Positions 44,908 through 54,216 of a stretch of DNA of 64,000 bases are shown one piece after another. The stretch lies in the NCBI RefSeq assembly GCF_014204915.1, contig NZ_JACHMH010000001.1, positions 6,969,501 through 7,033,500 on the forward strand, given 5' to 3'. A model generated the notes under the pieces. It made no database searches, had not been told where the DNA came from, and saw only the letters and a program-made list of their open reading frames with translations. A program made the position numbers and the translations under genes. How positions within the stretch are numbered: the stretch's first letter is position 1; each line of letters begins with the position of its first letter. This DNA is from Crossiella cryophila (lineage in GTDB: Bacteria; Actinomycetota; Actinomycetes; Mycobacteriales; Pseudonocardiaceae).

Positions 44908-46023
44908 ATGGACAGCTCGCCAGCGGAGGGCCACCCGCCCGTCGCCGTCTTCCGGGACCCCACCACGCCCGCCGCGCCGCCCCGGTTCGCCACCGGGGTG
45001 CACGATCACGCCCAGCTCGCCGCCAGCGCGCTCGCCGAGGTGGCCACGCACGCGCCGGAACCCTTACGCGGCAACGGGATCCGCCGGGCCATGGCGGCCA
45101 CCGCGGACCTGGTCGCCGCGGTGTCCGGGCGAGTGGTGCACCTACCCGGCGAGACCCTGCCGACCCACTCACCCAGCGAGTCCTACTTCCGGGTGCGGGA
45201 GACCGTGCTCCCCGCCGAACAGGCCGCCCTGCACGGGGTCCTGGTGGTGTTGCGCGGCCTGGCCGACCTCGCGACGGCCCCGGTCTCCGGCGCGGACCTG
45301 GCCCTGGAACTGGCCGGGATGCGCCAGGCCCTGCTCGACCTGCTCGCCACACCCGCACCCGCGGCGGCGACCGCGCAGGAGCACCTCCCGGCGCCGGAAC
45401 CGGTGCGATCGGCGGATCCGCACGGGGAGTGGCGCGCGCGGTGGATCATCGGGCACCAGGTGCACGTGCTGTTCAACGTGGGCGCGGCGGCCGCGGTGTT
45501 CGAGGCGGCCAGGCAGTTGCGGCGGGACGATCCGGCCGCGGCGGTGGCGGCGATGCGGCGAGCGGTGATCCAGGTGCGCGGGTTCCCGGCGGCGATGGCG
45601 CACGCCTGCGCGATGCCTGCCGAGCACTACCAGCGGGTGCTGCGGCCGACCATGGCGCCGCCCGCGGAGCCGAAGCCGTTGAGCGGTCGCATGCACCGCG
45701 GGTACAAGTTCTTCCGCACGGCCATCCGGGAACTGCTCACCGAACTACCCGAGCCCTACAACGAACTGCACGCCCGCACCCCCGGGCTGGCCATCGCCAG
45801 GGACGATCTCCTGGAGGCCGACCTGATCGACGCCGAACGGCACGCCACCCTGGCCTACTCGATGGTCTTCCTGCGGCACTCGATCGCCCAGCACCAGGAC
45901 GGACCGGCCAACGCGGTGGCCGAGCTGCGGCAGATCCGGCACCGCCGGGCGGCGGCGTACGCGCCGCTGACCCGCTTCGGCGACCGGTACACCGCCGCCG
46001 CGGTCGCCGCGCTGCGCGACTGA
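44908..46023 (+). CDS. Conserved hypothetical protein, all helical
   Basis: 371 residues from ATG 44908. I do not recognise the family. It has no signal peptide. The sequence is strongly helical, with several conserved-looking His and Arg clusters (RWIIGHQVHVLFNVG, FPAAMAHACAMPAEHYQRVL, RMHRGYKFFRTAIRELLTE, MVFLRHSIAQHQD). Such His-rich helical proteins can be heme or metal enzymes, but that is only a guess. It stands alone with its own start region and ends in a shared hairpin. Confidence 0.65.
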   Translation: MDSSPAEGHPPVAVFRDPTTPAAPPRFATGVHDHAQLAASALAEVATHAPEPLRGNGIRRAMAATADLVAAVSGRVVHLPGETLPTHSPSESYFRVRETVLPAEQAALHGVLVVLRGLADLATAPVSGADLALELAGMRQALLDLLATPAPAAATAQEHLPAPEPVRSADPHGEWRARWIIGHQVHVLFNVGAAAAVFEAARQLRRDDPAAAVAAMRRAVIQVRGFPAAMAHACAMPAEHYQRVLRPTMAPPAEPKPLSGRMHRGYKFFRTAIRELLTELPEPYNELHARTPGLAIARDDLLEADLIDAERHATLAYSMVFLRHSIAQHQDGPANAVAELRQIRHRRAAAYAPLTRFGDRYTAAAVAALRD

Positions 46024-46030
46024 GCACTGT

Positions 46031-46062
46031 GGACGGTCCGGGACCGCGATCCCGGACCGTCC
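46031..46062. terminator. Bidirectional hairpin terminator
   Basis: A perfect 13-base inverted repeat (46031-46043 and 46050-46062) with a 6-base loop, 8 bases after the stop of the 371-residue gene and 7 bases after the end of a minus-strand gene remnant. Confidence 0.75.
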
Positions 46063-46068
46063 AACGGG

Positions 46069-46262
46069 TTACCGGCCCACCGGCCGGAGCTGGTACAGCC
46101 AGCGGCCCGGCACCGACATCCGGTACCGCCCGGCCGGGCCGGTCAGCGTCGCCACGCCGGTGGCCGCAGCGCGCGGAAGGAGGCGTCCACCTGGGCGGCC
46201 GAGCCGTTCAGCCGCAGTTCCTCCGAGCCGTACAGCCGCCAGTCCCCCGGCCAGCTCCTCAC
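46069..46262 (-). pseudogene. Frameshifted C-terminal gene remnant
   Basis: The minus strand reads VRSWPGDWRLYGSEELRLNG, then SAAQVDASFRALR. After a one-frame change it continues ATGVATLTGPAGRYRMSVPG and RWLYQLRPVGR with a stop at 46069. Together these make a plausible domain end right before a hairpin terminator, with a frameshift near 46165. No family was recognised. It lies between the hairpin and the end of the alpha/beta hydrolase gene. Confidence 0.35.
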
Positions 46263-46285
46263 CGGCCGAGGGCGAGCCGCGCCGA

Positions 46286-47308
46286 TTACGGCGCCAGGAA
46301 CGTGCTCAGCGCCGCCAGCACCTCCGCGGGCGCCTCCTCGGTGATCCAATGCCCGCACCGCGGAATCACCACACTGCGCACATCGTCCGCCGCCAGTCGC
46401 ATGGTGTTCGCGATCCCCTCCCCCGCGCTCTCCCCGCCGCCGATGGCCAGCACCGGCAGGGTCAGCCGCGTTGCCTTGCGCCGTTCGTTCTGCGCGATGG
46501 TGGCCTCCAGCGCCCGGTACCACTCGAAGCTGCCACGCAACGCCTCGCCGTCCCTGGCCAGGGTGTTGATGTAGTGCCGGACCGCGTACTCGGGCAGTGG
46601 GCGGTAGGCCGAGGCGGCGAACTTGGCGCCGAAGTAGATCTGTTCGCGGCCCTGGACCAGACGTTCGTTGACCTCGCCGCCCAGGCGGTTGAAACCGAAG
46701 TGCCACAGGCGTTCGTTGGCCTTGGAGGTGCCCAGCAGCGGCGGGGACTGGGTCAGGCCGGGGATGATGGCCTCGGCCACGGCCAGGCGCTCGACCCGGT
46801 CGGGGTGGTCGGCGGCCAGGGCGTAGCTGATCGGCATGCCGGTGTCGTGGCCCACCAACGCGAAACGCGGGTGGCCGAGCTTGCTCATCAGCGCGACCAG
46901 GTCGGCGGCCAGGGTGCCGGTGTCGTAGCCGGTGCGGGGTTTGCCGGTCAGGCCGCAGCCGCGCTGGTCGACCGCGATCACCCGGAAGTCCTTGGCCAGC
47001 GCGGGCATCAGCAGGCGCCAGGTGTACCAGGTCTGCGGCCAGCCGTGCAGCAGGAGCAGTGGCGGGCCCTCGCCGCCGATGACCGCGTGCTGACGCAGGT
47101 CGCCGGTGTCGATGTAGTGACTGGTGAAGGTCTTGGTGAAACCGCGGGGCAGGTTCGGGGCCTGGGACACGGAACCATGGCCGGACGGCGCGCGACCGGA
47201 TGGGGTGGCCGAAGCCGTTGGGGCGGTGGACAATCCGAACAGCAGCGCACCGGCGCCCGCGGCGCGGATCGCGTTACGCCGGGAGATCCCGGTGGGCTCG
47301 GCGGACAT
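46286..47308 (-). CDS. Tat-exported alpha/beta hydrolase (epoxide/haloalkane-type)
   Basis: 340 residues from ATG 47308 with AAGGTGATC upstream. The N-terminus GISRRNAIRAAGAGALLFGL is a Tat-like signal (SRRNAIR) and ends near PTASA. The hydrolase core is clear: LLLLHGWPQTWYTW (oxyanion hole), ALVGHDTGMPIS with an Asp nucleophile, and VVIPRCGHWITEEAP with the catalytic His. An Asp nucleophile points to epoxide or haloalkane hydrolysis. It is the last gene of the creatininase/MFS operon, overlapping the transporter by 35 bases, so it may process a substrate before uptake. Confidence 0.88.
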   Translation of the reverse strand: MSAEPTGISRRNAIRAAGAGALLFGLSTAPTASATPSGRAPSGHGSVSQAPNLPRGFTKTFTSHYIDTGDLRQHAVIGGEGPPLLLLHGWPQTWYTWRLLMPALAKDFRVIAVDQRGCGLTGKPRTGYDTGTLAADLVALMSKLGHPRFALVGHDTGMPISYALAADHPDRVERLAVAEAIIPGLTQSPPLLGTSKANERLWHFGFNRLGGEVNERLVQGREQIYFGAKFAASAYRPLPEYAVRHYINTLARDGEALRGSFEWYRALEATIAQNERRKATRLTLPVLAIGGGESAGEGIANTMRLAADDVRSVVIPRCGHWITEEAPAEVLAALSTFLAP

Positions 47309-48566
47309 GGTGATCACCTTTCGTAGCAACGGTGGTGTCCCGGACCAGGACAAGGGTGAGCGCGGCGCCGAGCAGGGCGATCGCGCCGCCGAGCACGAAC
47401 GCGGCGGTGAAGCTGCCGGTGATCTCGACGATCCAGCCGGTGGCGATGGGCGCCAGGATCCCGGCCGCGGCCGAGCACATCTGGACCAGCCCGGCCATCC
47501 GCCCGGTGTAGTGCGGCGGCACGATGGCCACGATCACCGCCAGGTACTGGTAGCTGGCCAGCAGGAAGAAGGTGGCCACGCACACCAGCAGCAGCGCGAG
47601 ATCCGGCGAGTCGACGAACGGGGACGGGGCGAAACACACCGCCACCGCGGTCAGGCAGCCCACGATCATCCACTTGCGCGGGGTGACGAAGCTGCCGAAC
47701 CGCCTGATCAGCCGGTCGGCCACCACCCCACCGGCGACCAGGCCGACGGTGGCGGTGATCCACGGGTAGGTGGCGATCGCGCCGAGGTCGGCCTTGGCCA
47801 CCCCGCGCGCCTCCACCAGGTAGGTGGGGTACCAGGTGAGGAACATGAACAGCACCCAGGAGTAGGCGAAGAAGGCGATCGCCAGCGCCACCACCCGCCG
47901 ATCCCTGGCCAGCGACCGGAACCCGGTGGCGGCACTGTCCACAGTGGGCGGTGCGTGGTCGGCCCGGATGTAGGCGAGTTCGGCGGCGTCCACGCCGGGG
48001 TGGTCCTCGGGCCTGTCCCGGCCGACCAGCCACCAGATCCCGCACCACAGCACGCCGATCAGACCCAGCAGCACGAACGCGGGCCGCCAGCCCAGGGTGC
48101 TGCTGATCCACACGATCAGCGGGGTGGCCAGGATCGGACCGATGGTGGTGCCGGCCTGGGCGGTGTTGAGCATGGTGGATGCCTGCCGGGCCGGGAACCA
48201 GTTCGCGGTGAGCTTGGCGCTGATCGGGCCCTGCGGGGCCTCGCCGATGCCGAAGAGCAGGCGGGCGAAGATGAACGTGGTGACGTCCCAGGCCGCGGCG
48301 GTGAGCGGGATGGTCAGCGACCAGCCGAGCATGCAGGCCAGGTAGGCCCGGCGCACGCCGAAGCGGTCCACCAGGAACCCGCCGATCAGCGCGAAGGGCG
48401 TGTAGGTCCAGAAGAACGAGCTGAGGATGATCCCCCAGACCACCGGCGAGAAGTGGTACTCGGCCAGGATGAACGGCGCGGCCACCGAGAGCGCGACCCG
48501 GTCGCCGAAGTTGATGATCGCCGCGGTGAAGTTGGCCGCCCACACCCGGTAGCGGATCCGGGTCAC
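47274..48566 (-). CDS. MFS transporter of the anion:cation symporter (ACS) type
   Basis: 430 residues from GTG 48566. The GTGA overlaps the stop of the creatininase-like gene, so they are translationally coupled. Twelve hydrophobic helices and the ACS pattern are seen (NFGDRVALSVAAP, then GGFLVDRFGVRRAYLACMLG, then FGIGEAPQGPISAKLTANWF). The ACS family imports organic anions such as hexuronates, glucarate, galactonate or phthalate with protons. With the creatininase-like amidohydrolase upstream it suggests uptake of an organic acid or amide. Confidence 0.9.
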   Translation of the reverse strand: MTRIRYRVWAANFTAAIINFGDRVALSVAAPFILAEYHFSPVVWGIILSSFFWTYTPFALIGGFLVDRFGVRRAYLACMLGWSLTIPLTAAAWDVTTFIFARLLFGIGEAPQGPISAKLTANWFPARQASTMLNTAQAGTTIGPILATPLIVWISSTLGWRPAFVLLGLIGVLWCGIWWLVGRDRPEDHPGVDAAELAYIRADHAPPTVDSAATGFRSLARDRRVVALAIAFFAYSWVLFMFLTWYPTYLVEARGVAKADLGAIATYPWITATVGLVAGGVVADRLIRRFGSFVTPRKWMIVGCLTAVAVCFAPSPFVDSPDLALLLVCVATFFLLASYQYLAVIVAIVPPHYTGRMAGLVQMCSAAAGILAPIATGWIVEITGSFTAAFVLGGAIALLGAALTLVLVRDTTVATKGDHHVRRAHRDLPA

Positions 48567-49333
48567 GGCCGCGCCCACTCGTCGCCGAGCAGCAACTCGC
48601 ACAACGCGGTGGCACTGGCCGCGAGCAGGCGTTCGCCCTTGACCGGGGTGGCTCCGCGTGCGTCACCGGCCACGCCGGAGGCGGTGAAGTCCTTGAAGGA
48701 CACCGCGAAATAGGCGGGGGCGGTGGACTCGGCCGGCAGCGTGATCGGCGGGCCGACCGCGGCGGGCAGGTGTTGGGCGCGCACCAGTTCCGGCCAGGCC
48801 GCCATGATCATCGAGGTTTCGCCCTCGCAGGCGTGCATCAGGCCGGGCTGGGCCTCCAGGGTGTCCTGGATTTCCTCACGGGCCAGGGTGAAGTAGTTGG
48901 TCAGGCCGATCCGGGCCGGCAGTTCCGCGGTCAGTTCGGTGACCAGCGCGTGCAGGGCGGTCATGTTGCCGCCGTGACCGTTGACGACCAGGATCCGGCG
49001 GAACCCGGCCCGCAGCAACGATTTGCACAGGTCCCGGAGCAGGGCGTGCAGGGTCGGCAGGGACAGGGTGAGGGTGCCGCCGAAGGCCATGTGGTGCTCG
49101 GCCAGGCCGAACGGGATCGACGGGGCGAGCACCACCGGCGCGCGCCCGGCCAGTTCCCTGACCGCGCGGGCACACACCTCGGTGGCCAGGAAGTCGTCCA
49201 CGCCGGTGGGCAGGTGCGGGCCGTGCTGCTCGGTGGAGCCGATGGGCAGCAACACCACCGCTCCGGCGGCGGCGAGCGCGTTCAGTTCGGCCGCGGTCAG
49301 GCGGTTCCAGCGGGTTTCGATCACCTCGGGCAC
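48563..49333 (-). CDS. Creatininase-family amidohydrolase
   Basis: 256 residues from GTG 49333; ATG 49387 would add 18 unlike residues. The metal-binding motifs are complete: LPIGSTEQHGPHLPTGVDD, GLAEHHMAFGGTLTL, VVNGHGGN and ACEGETSMIM. Creatininases and relatives (such as formamide-type hydrolases) open cyclic or linear amides using Zn/Mn. First gene of a three-gene operon with the ACS transporter and the Tat-exported hydrolase, so it is probably the cytosolic catabolic step. Confidence 0.88.
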   Translation of the reverse strand: MPEVIETRWNRLTAAELNALAAAGAVVLLPIGSTEQHGPHLPTGVDDFLATEVCARAVRELAGRAPVVLAPSIPFGLAEHHMAFGGTLTLSLPTLHALLRDLCKSLLRAGFRRILVVNGHGGNMTALHALVTELTAELPARIGLTNYFTLAREEIQDTLEAQPGLMHACEGETSMIMAAWPELVRAQHLPAAVGPPITLPAESTAPAYFAVSFKDFTASGVAGDARGATPVKGERLLAASATALCELLLGDEWARP

Positions 49334-49416
49334 GGCGCCGAACCTAGGTCGGCCGGGGTGGTTCGCGCGCCCGTCGGATGACGCCATCCGACTACGTCAC
49401 CCGGGATCCCCGCTGG

Positions 49417-49959
49417 TCAGGAAGGTCGGCCGCCGAACTGCCAGCGGTGCACCTCGATCGCGGCGTAGCGGTCAGGGGTCAGCACGGCCCGCGCCGCGGC
49501 CGGGTCGGCGGCCACCAGCAGCGCCGCCGTGCCCAGCCAGGTGACGCCGTCGTCGGCGAGCAGTGGGCCAAAGGCGATCAGCCCGTCCAGATCCGGCACC
49601 GCGAGGTCGGCGGGTTCGCCCTCGCCGAGGCCGAGCACCAGGTAGCGGTCGCCGCCGGTGCGGCCGCCGGGGAACTCCCACATCGTGCGGCCCAGCGCGT
49701 TCTGCCAGCGGCGCAGCAGCACATCCCGGTAGGCCCCGGCCTGGTAGCCGGGCTCGTCGAAGGCGAAGGCGCGGGCGGCGGCCTGATCAGGCAGGTCCAG
49801 GATGTGCAGGCTGCCGGTGGCGATCTCGCCGTCCAGGGTCGGGCCGCGGGCGATCATCCGCTCGGCGAAACCGTCCATATAGGACCAGTGCGCTTCCAGC
49901 AGCGCCATCCGCAGCGGCATCGAGCCGGGCCGGTCACGGTGGTAGCAGAGGAACTCCAT
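49417..49959 (-). CDS. YCII-related domain protein (tandem)
   Basis: 180 residues from ATG 49959. Two YCII-like halves are visible: MEFLCYHRDRPG...ARGPTLDGEIATGSLHILDL, and a second with GLIAFGPLLADDG and AIEVHRWQFGGRPS. YCII proteins have a ferredoxin-like fold; some dehalogenate or act in small-molecule catabolism, most have no known role. Same strand as the creatininase operon, upstream of it by about 80 bases, and divergent from the epoxide hydrolase. Confidence 0.75.
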   Translation of the reverse strand: MEFLCYHRDRPGSMPLRMALLEAHWSYMDGFAERMIARGPTLDGEIATGSLHILDLPDQAAARAFAFDEPGYQAGAYRDVLLRRWQNALGRTMWEFPGGRTGGDRYLVLGLGEGEPADLAVPDLDGLIAFGPLLADDGVTWLGTAALLVAADPAAARAVLTPDRYAAIEVHRWQFGGRPS

Positions 49960-50091
49960 CCACCCAGTCTTGTCGATCACGCGCCGCCGCACCGGTTACT
50001 CCGGCGACTAAGTCACCTGACGGATTCCGGCTGCGCCATCCCGGTCAGCACCATGAGTGAGCAATCAGGAACTCACCGTGAGGAGATCGAC

Positions 50092-51282
50092 ATGTCCGAC
50101 GCGCACACCCCAGCGATCCGGCCGTTCACCGTCGACATCCCCGAGGCCGACCTGCAGGACCTGCGGGCGCGGATCACCGCCACCCGCTGGCCGGACCGGG
50201 AGACGGTCCCTGACCAGTCCCAGGGCGTGCAGCTGGCCACCATCCAGGAACTCGCCCGGTACTGGGTGCAGGAGTACGACTGGCGGGCCTGTGAGGCGCG
50301 ACTGAACGCCTACCCGCAGTTCATCACCGAGATCGACGGCCTGGACATCCACTTCACGCACGTGCGCTCCAAGCACGAGAACGCGCTGCCGATGATCATC
50401 ACGCACGGCTGGCCGGGTTCGGTGATCGAGCAGTTGAAGCTGGTCGAACCGCTGACCAACCCCACCGCGCACGGCGGCAGGGCCGAGGACGCCTTCCACC
50501 TGATCATCCCGTCCATGCCCGGCTACGGCTTCTCCGGCAGGCCGGCCGGCACCGGCTGGGGCCCGGACCGGATCGCCAGTGCCTGGGCCGAGTTGATGAC
50601 CCGCCTTGGCTACACCCGCTACGTCGCGCAGGGCGGGGACTGGGGCGCCATCGTCACCGACCTGATGGCGGTGCAGCAGGCGCCGGGGCTGATCGGGTTG
50701 CACACCAACATGGCCGGGGTGGTCCCGGCGGAGATCGACCGGGCGATCCAGATCGGCAGCCCGCTTCCGGCGGGCCTGTCCGAGGAGGAGAAGGCCACCT
50801 GCGAGCAGCTGGATTACGTCTATCACAAGCACATCGGCTACGCGCAGCTGATGGGCACCCGGCCGCAGACGCTGGCCGCCGTGGCCGACTCACCGGTCGG
50901 GCTGGCCACCATCATGATCGACCACGACACGCCGAGCATGGCGCTGATCACCCGGTCCTTCGCCGGGCAGCCGGAGGGCCTGACCCGCGACGACGTGCTG
51001 GACAACATCACGCTGTTCTGGCTGACCAACACCGGGGTGTCCTCCTTCCGGCTGTACTGGGAGAACAAGTTCGCCTTCTTCGGCGTCAAGGGCGTCACCC
51101 TGCCGGTGGCGGTGAGCGTGTTCCCGGACGAGCTGTACCAGGCCCCGCACACCTGGGCCAAGGACGCCTACCCCGGCCTCATCCACTACAACCGGCTGCC
51201 CAAGGGCGGGCACTTCGCCGCCTGGGAGCAGCCGGAACTGCTCGTCGAGGAGCTGCGCACCGGCCTGCGCTCGCTGCGCTGA
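50092..51282 (+). CDS. Epoxide hydrolase with EHN N-terminal domain
   Basis: 396 residues from ATG 50092, set by GTGAGGAG about 6 bases upstream. Residues 1-110 are the EHN domain (IRPFTVDIPEADLQDLRARI). The catalytic domain has MIITHGWPGS (oxyanion), QGGDWGAIVTDLM with the Asp nucleophile, two lid-region Tyr, and LPKGGHFAAWEQPELLVEEL with the His. The family opens epoxides to diols, as in juvenile-hormone and bacterial epoxide hydrolases. It is transcribed away from the YCII gene and ends before an operator-like palindrome. Confidence 0.92.
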   Translation: MSDAHTPAIRPFTVDIPEADLQDLRARITATRWPDRETVPDQSQGVQLATIQELARYWVQEYDWRACEARLNAYPQFITEIDGLDIHFTHVRSKHENALPMIITHGWPGSVIEQLKLVEPLTNPTAHGGRAEDAFHLIIPSMPGYGFSGRPAGTGWGPDRIASAWAELMTRLGYTRYVAQGGDWGAIVTDLMAVQQAPGLIGLHTNMAGVVPAEIDRAIQIGSPLPAGLSEEEKATCEQLDYVYHKHIGYAQLMGTRPQTLAAVADSPVGLATIMIDHDTPSMALITRSFAGQPEGLTRDDVLDNITLFWLTNTGVSSFRLYWENKFAFFGVKGVTLPVAVSVFPDELYQAPHTWAKDAYPGLIHYNRLPKGGHFAAWEQPELLVEELRTGLRSLR

Positions 51283-51321
51283 CCAGGGCTGAGGCTGTCA
51301 AGTAATTCTTGCGGTCTCCTT

Positions 51322-51335
51322 ACCGAACGGTCGGT
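51322..51335. promoter_or_regulatory. Palindromic operator candidate upstream of the LAL regulator
   Basis: ACCGAACGGTCGGT has perfect 5-base arms (ACCGA/TCGGT) like many TetR-family operators. A second short palindrome, CAAGTAATTCTTG (51299-51311), lies just before it. Both are in the 190-base region before the LuxR-type gene. Confidence 0.35.
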
Positions 51336-51474
51336 CGGCGCCGGGAAAATCGCACCTCACCCGGCGTCGACCGGATCGTGGCAGGTCACGGCACCCCCGC
51401 TGATCCGGTGTTTGGGTCGATACTGGGGGCAGCCTGCCCGCCGGCAGGGTCACCTGCCGCGAGGAGGAGCCGCG

Positions 51475-54174
51475 TTGTCCCTGATCGGACGGCAAGCAGA
51501 ACTCGAACACCTGGCCGGGTTGATCGAGGACATCCAGCACCGCGGTGGGGCCCTGCTGCTCTCCGGCGCGCCCGGTGCCGGGAAAACGGCTCTGCTGGCC
51601 GAGGTCAGGACGCACTGCGCGAGCGCGGGGGTTCGGGTGCTGGCCGCGAACGGGGTGCAGTCCGAACAGCAGGTGCCCTTCGCCGGGCTGCACCAGGTGC
51701 TCTACCCCGTCCGCACCGGACTGAACGGGCTGCCCGCGGGTCAGCGGGCCGCCCTCGGTACCGCGCTGGGCCTGGCCGACGGTGCGGCGCCGGAGGTGTG
51801 CCTGGTCGGGCTGGCGGTGGTGAACCTGCTGGCCGAGACCGCCACCACCGCACCCCTGGCGGTGCTGCTGGACGACGTGCAGTGGCTGGACCAGGCCAGT
51901 CAGGAGGTGCTGAGCTTCGTGGCCCGGCGGCTGTGCTCCGAACCCGCGGTGCTGATCGCCACCCACCGCGCGGGCGAGCCGTCCGCGCTCACCAGCGCGG
52001 GCCTGCCCGAACGCGTCCTGGACCGGCTGTCGGCCGAGGCCGCCGCCGCACTGCTCGACCGCGTGGCCCCCGGCCTGCCCGCACCGGCCCGCGCCCGAGT
52101 GCTCGACCAGGCCGAGGGAAACCCGCTCGCCCTCACCGAACTCCCTTCCACCGCAACGGAATCCAGCCCACTGGCGCTGACCCCGCGACTGGAACAGGCC
52201 TTCGCCGCCCGTGCGGACGCCCTGCCCGCCGCCACCCGGCACTGCCTGCTGATCGCGGCCCTGCACGAACACGGCGCACTGGCCGAGATCCTGGCCGCCG
52301 CCGGTCTCCAGCCAGAGGCGGGTGTGGCTGCCCTGCGCCCCGCGGTCACGGCCGGACTGATCACGCTCGACTCCGAGGTGATCGAGTTCCGCCATCCACT
52401 GGTCCGCTCGGCCATCGCCCAGTCCGCCGAACTAGGCTCGCGGCAGGCCGCGCACCTGGCCCTGGCCGAGGTGCTCTCCGGCCAGCCGGACCGGCGGGCC
52501 TGGCACCGGGCCGCGGCCACCCTGGGCCCGGACGAGCAGGTGGCCGCCGACCTGGAGGCCACCGCGGACCGGGCCCAGCGCCGCGGCGGCGTGGCGGCCG
52601 CGATCAGTGCGCTGGAACGCGCCGCGCACCTGAGCGCGGACCCGGCGGACCGGGTGCGGCGACTGTTGCGGGCGGGCGAACTCGCGGTCGACTCCGGCCA
52701 CCGGGACACCGTGGACCGCGTGCTGGCCGAGCTGCGCGCACTGCCGCTGACCGCCCGGCAACGATCACTGGCCGCCTGGCTGCCCAGTGCCTTCGACGAC
52801 GGGGTCAGCGAGGGCGCCGCCGGTCCCGGCGAACTGCTCACCCTGGTCGAACAGGTGCTCGCCGACGGCGACCTGGACCTGGCGATGCGGATCTTCTGGG
52901 GCACCGCGATGCGCTGCTTCTGGGTCGAGCCGGGCAGCGCGGTGCGCGCGCGGATCATCGCGGTGGCCGACCGGCTGCCGCTCCCGGCGCACGATCCGCT
53001 GCTGGTGGCGATCACCGCCTACGTGGCCCCGATCGACCGCGGCGATGTGGTGGTCGCGCGGCTGCGCGAATTGGCGGCCGAGGGCAGCGGCGACCCCATC
53101 GCCTACCGATACCTGAGCAGCGCGGCCCTGCAGGTGGGCGCGCTGACCGAGTCCGCCCGGTTCTCCGCCGCGGCGCAACCGGGTCTGCGGTCCGAGGGCA
53201 AACTCGCCCTGGTCGCCAGGGCGCTCGCGGTGCAGGCGTGGAGCTGCGTGCGGCTGGGCGACCTGCTCACCGCCGCCCCCGCCGCCGAGGAGGCCGCCCA
53301 GCTCGCCAGGGAAACCCGGCAGCCCTACATGTACGGCCTGGCCCGCGCGGTACAGGCGGAGATCAGCGCACTGCGCGGCGAGTACGAACAGGCGGAAACC
53401 CTTGCCGCGGAAGCAGAACAGGTCGGCCTGGCGGCCGCGGCCCGCCCGGTGCTGGCCAAGGTCCAGCTGGCCAGGGGCATCGCCGCCCTGGGCGCGGGCC
53501 GGTACGCCGACGCCTTCCTCGCCCTGCGCCGCGTGCACGATCCCGCCGACCCCGCCTACCAACTGGCCCTGCGCTGCTACCTGTTGCCCGAGCTGGCCGA
53601 AGCGGGCCTGCGCTGCGACCAGGCCGACGAGGTACGCAAGATCGTCGCCGACCTGGAGGCGGCCGCCCTGTCCACCTCCTCCCCCGCCCTCACCATCGGC
53701 CTGCGCTACGCCAGAGCCGTACTCGCCACCGACGACCGCGCCGAAAGCCTGTTCCGCACCGCACTGGAAGCAGACCTGACCCGCTGGCCATTGGAACGCG
53801 GCAGGCTCCAACTCGCCTTCGGCGAATGGCTACGCCGCCAGCGCCGCCCAGCCGACTCCCGCCCCTACCTGCGCGCGGCCCGCGAAACCTTCGACGCCCT
53901 CGGCATGCCCGGCTGGAGCGAACGCGCCCGCCGAGACCTGCGCGCCACCGGCGAGGCCAGCCCCGAACACCGCGAGGACGCCTACCACGACCTCACCGCA
54001 CACGAACTCAACATCGCCCGCCTGGCCGCCGAGGGCCTGACCAACCGGGAAATCGGCGAACGCCTGTACCTGTCCCACCGAACGGTGAGCACCCACCTGC
54101 ACCGGATCTTCCCCAAACTCGGCATCACCTCACGCACCGAACTGGGCGCGGCCCTCCAGCCCACCCCGGCCTGA
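51475..54174 (+). CDS. Large ATP-binding LuxR-family (LAL) transcriptional regulator
   Basis: 899 residues from TTG 51475, chosen because GAGGAGG lies 5-10 bases before it. The N-terminal AAA/STAND ATPase has SGAPGAGKTALL (Walker A, Lys about 37) and LAVLLDDVQWLD (Walker B). The middle 500 residues are TPR-like helices. The C-terminal 60 residues are the LuxR helix-turn-helix: RLAAEGLTNREIGERLYLSH, then RTVSTHLHRIFPKLGI. This is the MalT-type LAL architecture; such proteins often switch on secondary metabolism or uptake genes when ligand and ATP bind. Target unknown; the nearest genes are the epoxide hydrolase and a cupin gene. Confidence 0.92.
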   Translation: MSLIGRQAELEHLAGLIEDIQHRGGALLLSGAPGAGKTALLAEVRTHCASAGVRVLAANGVQSEQQVPFAGLHQVLYPVRTGLNGLPAGQRAALGTALGLADGAAPEVCLVGLAVVNLLAETATTAPLAVLLDDVQWLDQASQEVLSFVARRLCSEPAVLIATHRAGEPSALTSAGLPERVLDRLSAEAAAALLDRVAPGLPAPARARVLDQAEGNPLALTELPSTATESSPLALTPRLEQAFAARADALPAATRHCLLIAALHEHGALAEILAAAGLQPEAGVAALRPAVTAGLITLDSEVIEFRHPLVRSAIAQSAELGSRQAAHLALAEVLSGQPDRRAWHRAAATLGPDEQVAADLEATADRAQRRGGVAAAISALERAAHLSADPADRVRRLLRAGELAVDSGHRDTVDRVLAELRALPLTARQRSLAAWLPSAFDDGVSEGAAGPGELLTLVEQVLADGDLDLAMRIFWGTAMRCFWVEPGSAVRARIIAVADRLPLPAHDPLLVAITAYVAPIDRGDVVVARLRELAAEGSGDPIAYRYLSSAALQVGALTESARFSAAAQPGLRSEGKLALVARALAVQAWSCVRLGDLLTAAPAAEEAAQLARETRQPYMYGLARAVQAEISALRGEYEQAETLAAEAEQVGLAAAARPVLAKVQLARGIAALGAGRYADAFLALRRVHDPADPAYQLALRCYLLPELAEAGLRCDQADEVRKIVADLEAAALSTSSPALTIGLRYARAVLATDDRAESLFRTALEADLTRWPLERGRLQLAFGEWLRRQRRPADSRPYLRAARETFDALGMPGWSERARRDLRATGEASPEHREDAYHDLTAHELNIARLAAEGLTNREIGERLYLSHRTVSTHLHRIFPKLGITSRTELGAALQPTPA

Positions 54175-54216
54175 ACCGGCCGGACCACGTCGCGGGACGG
54201 GTCCGGCCGCGAGCCG

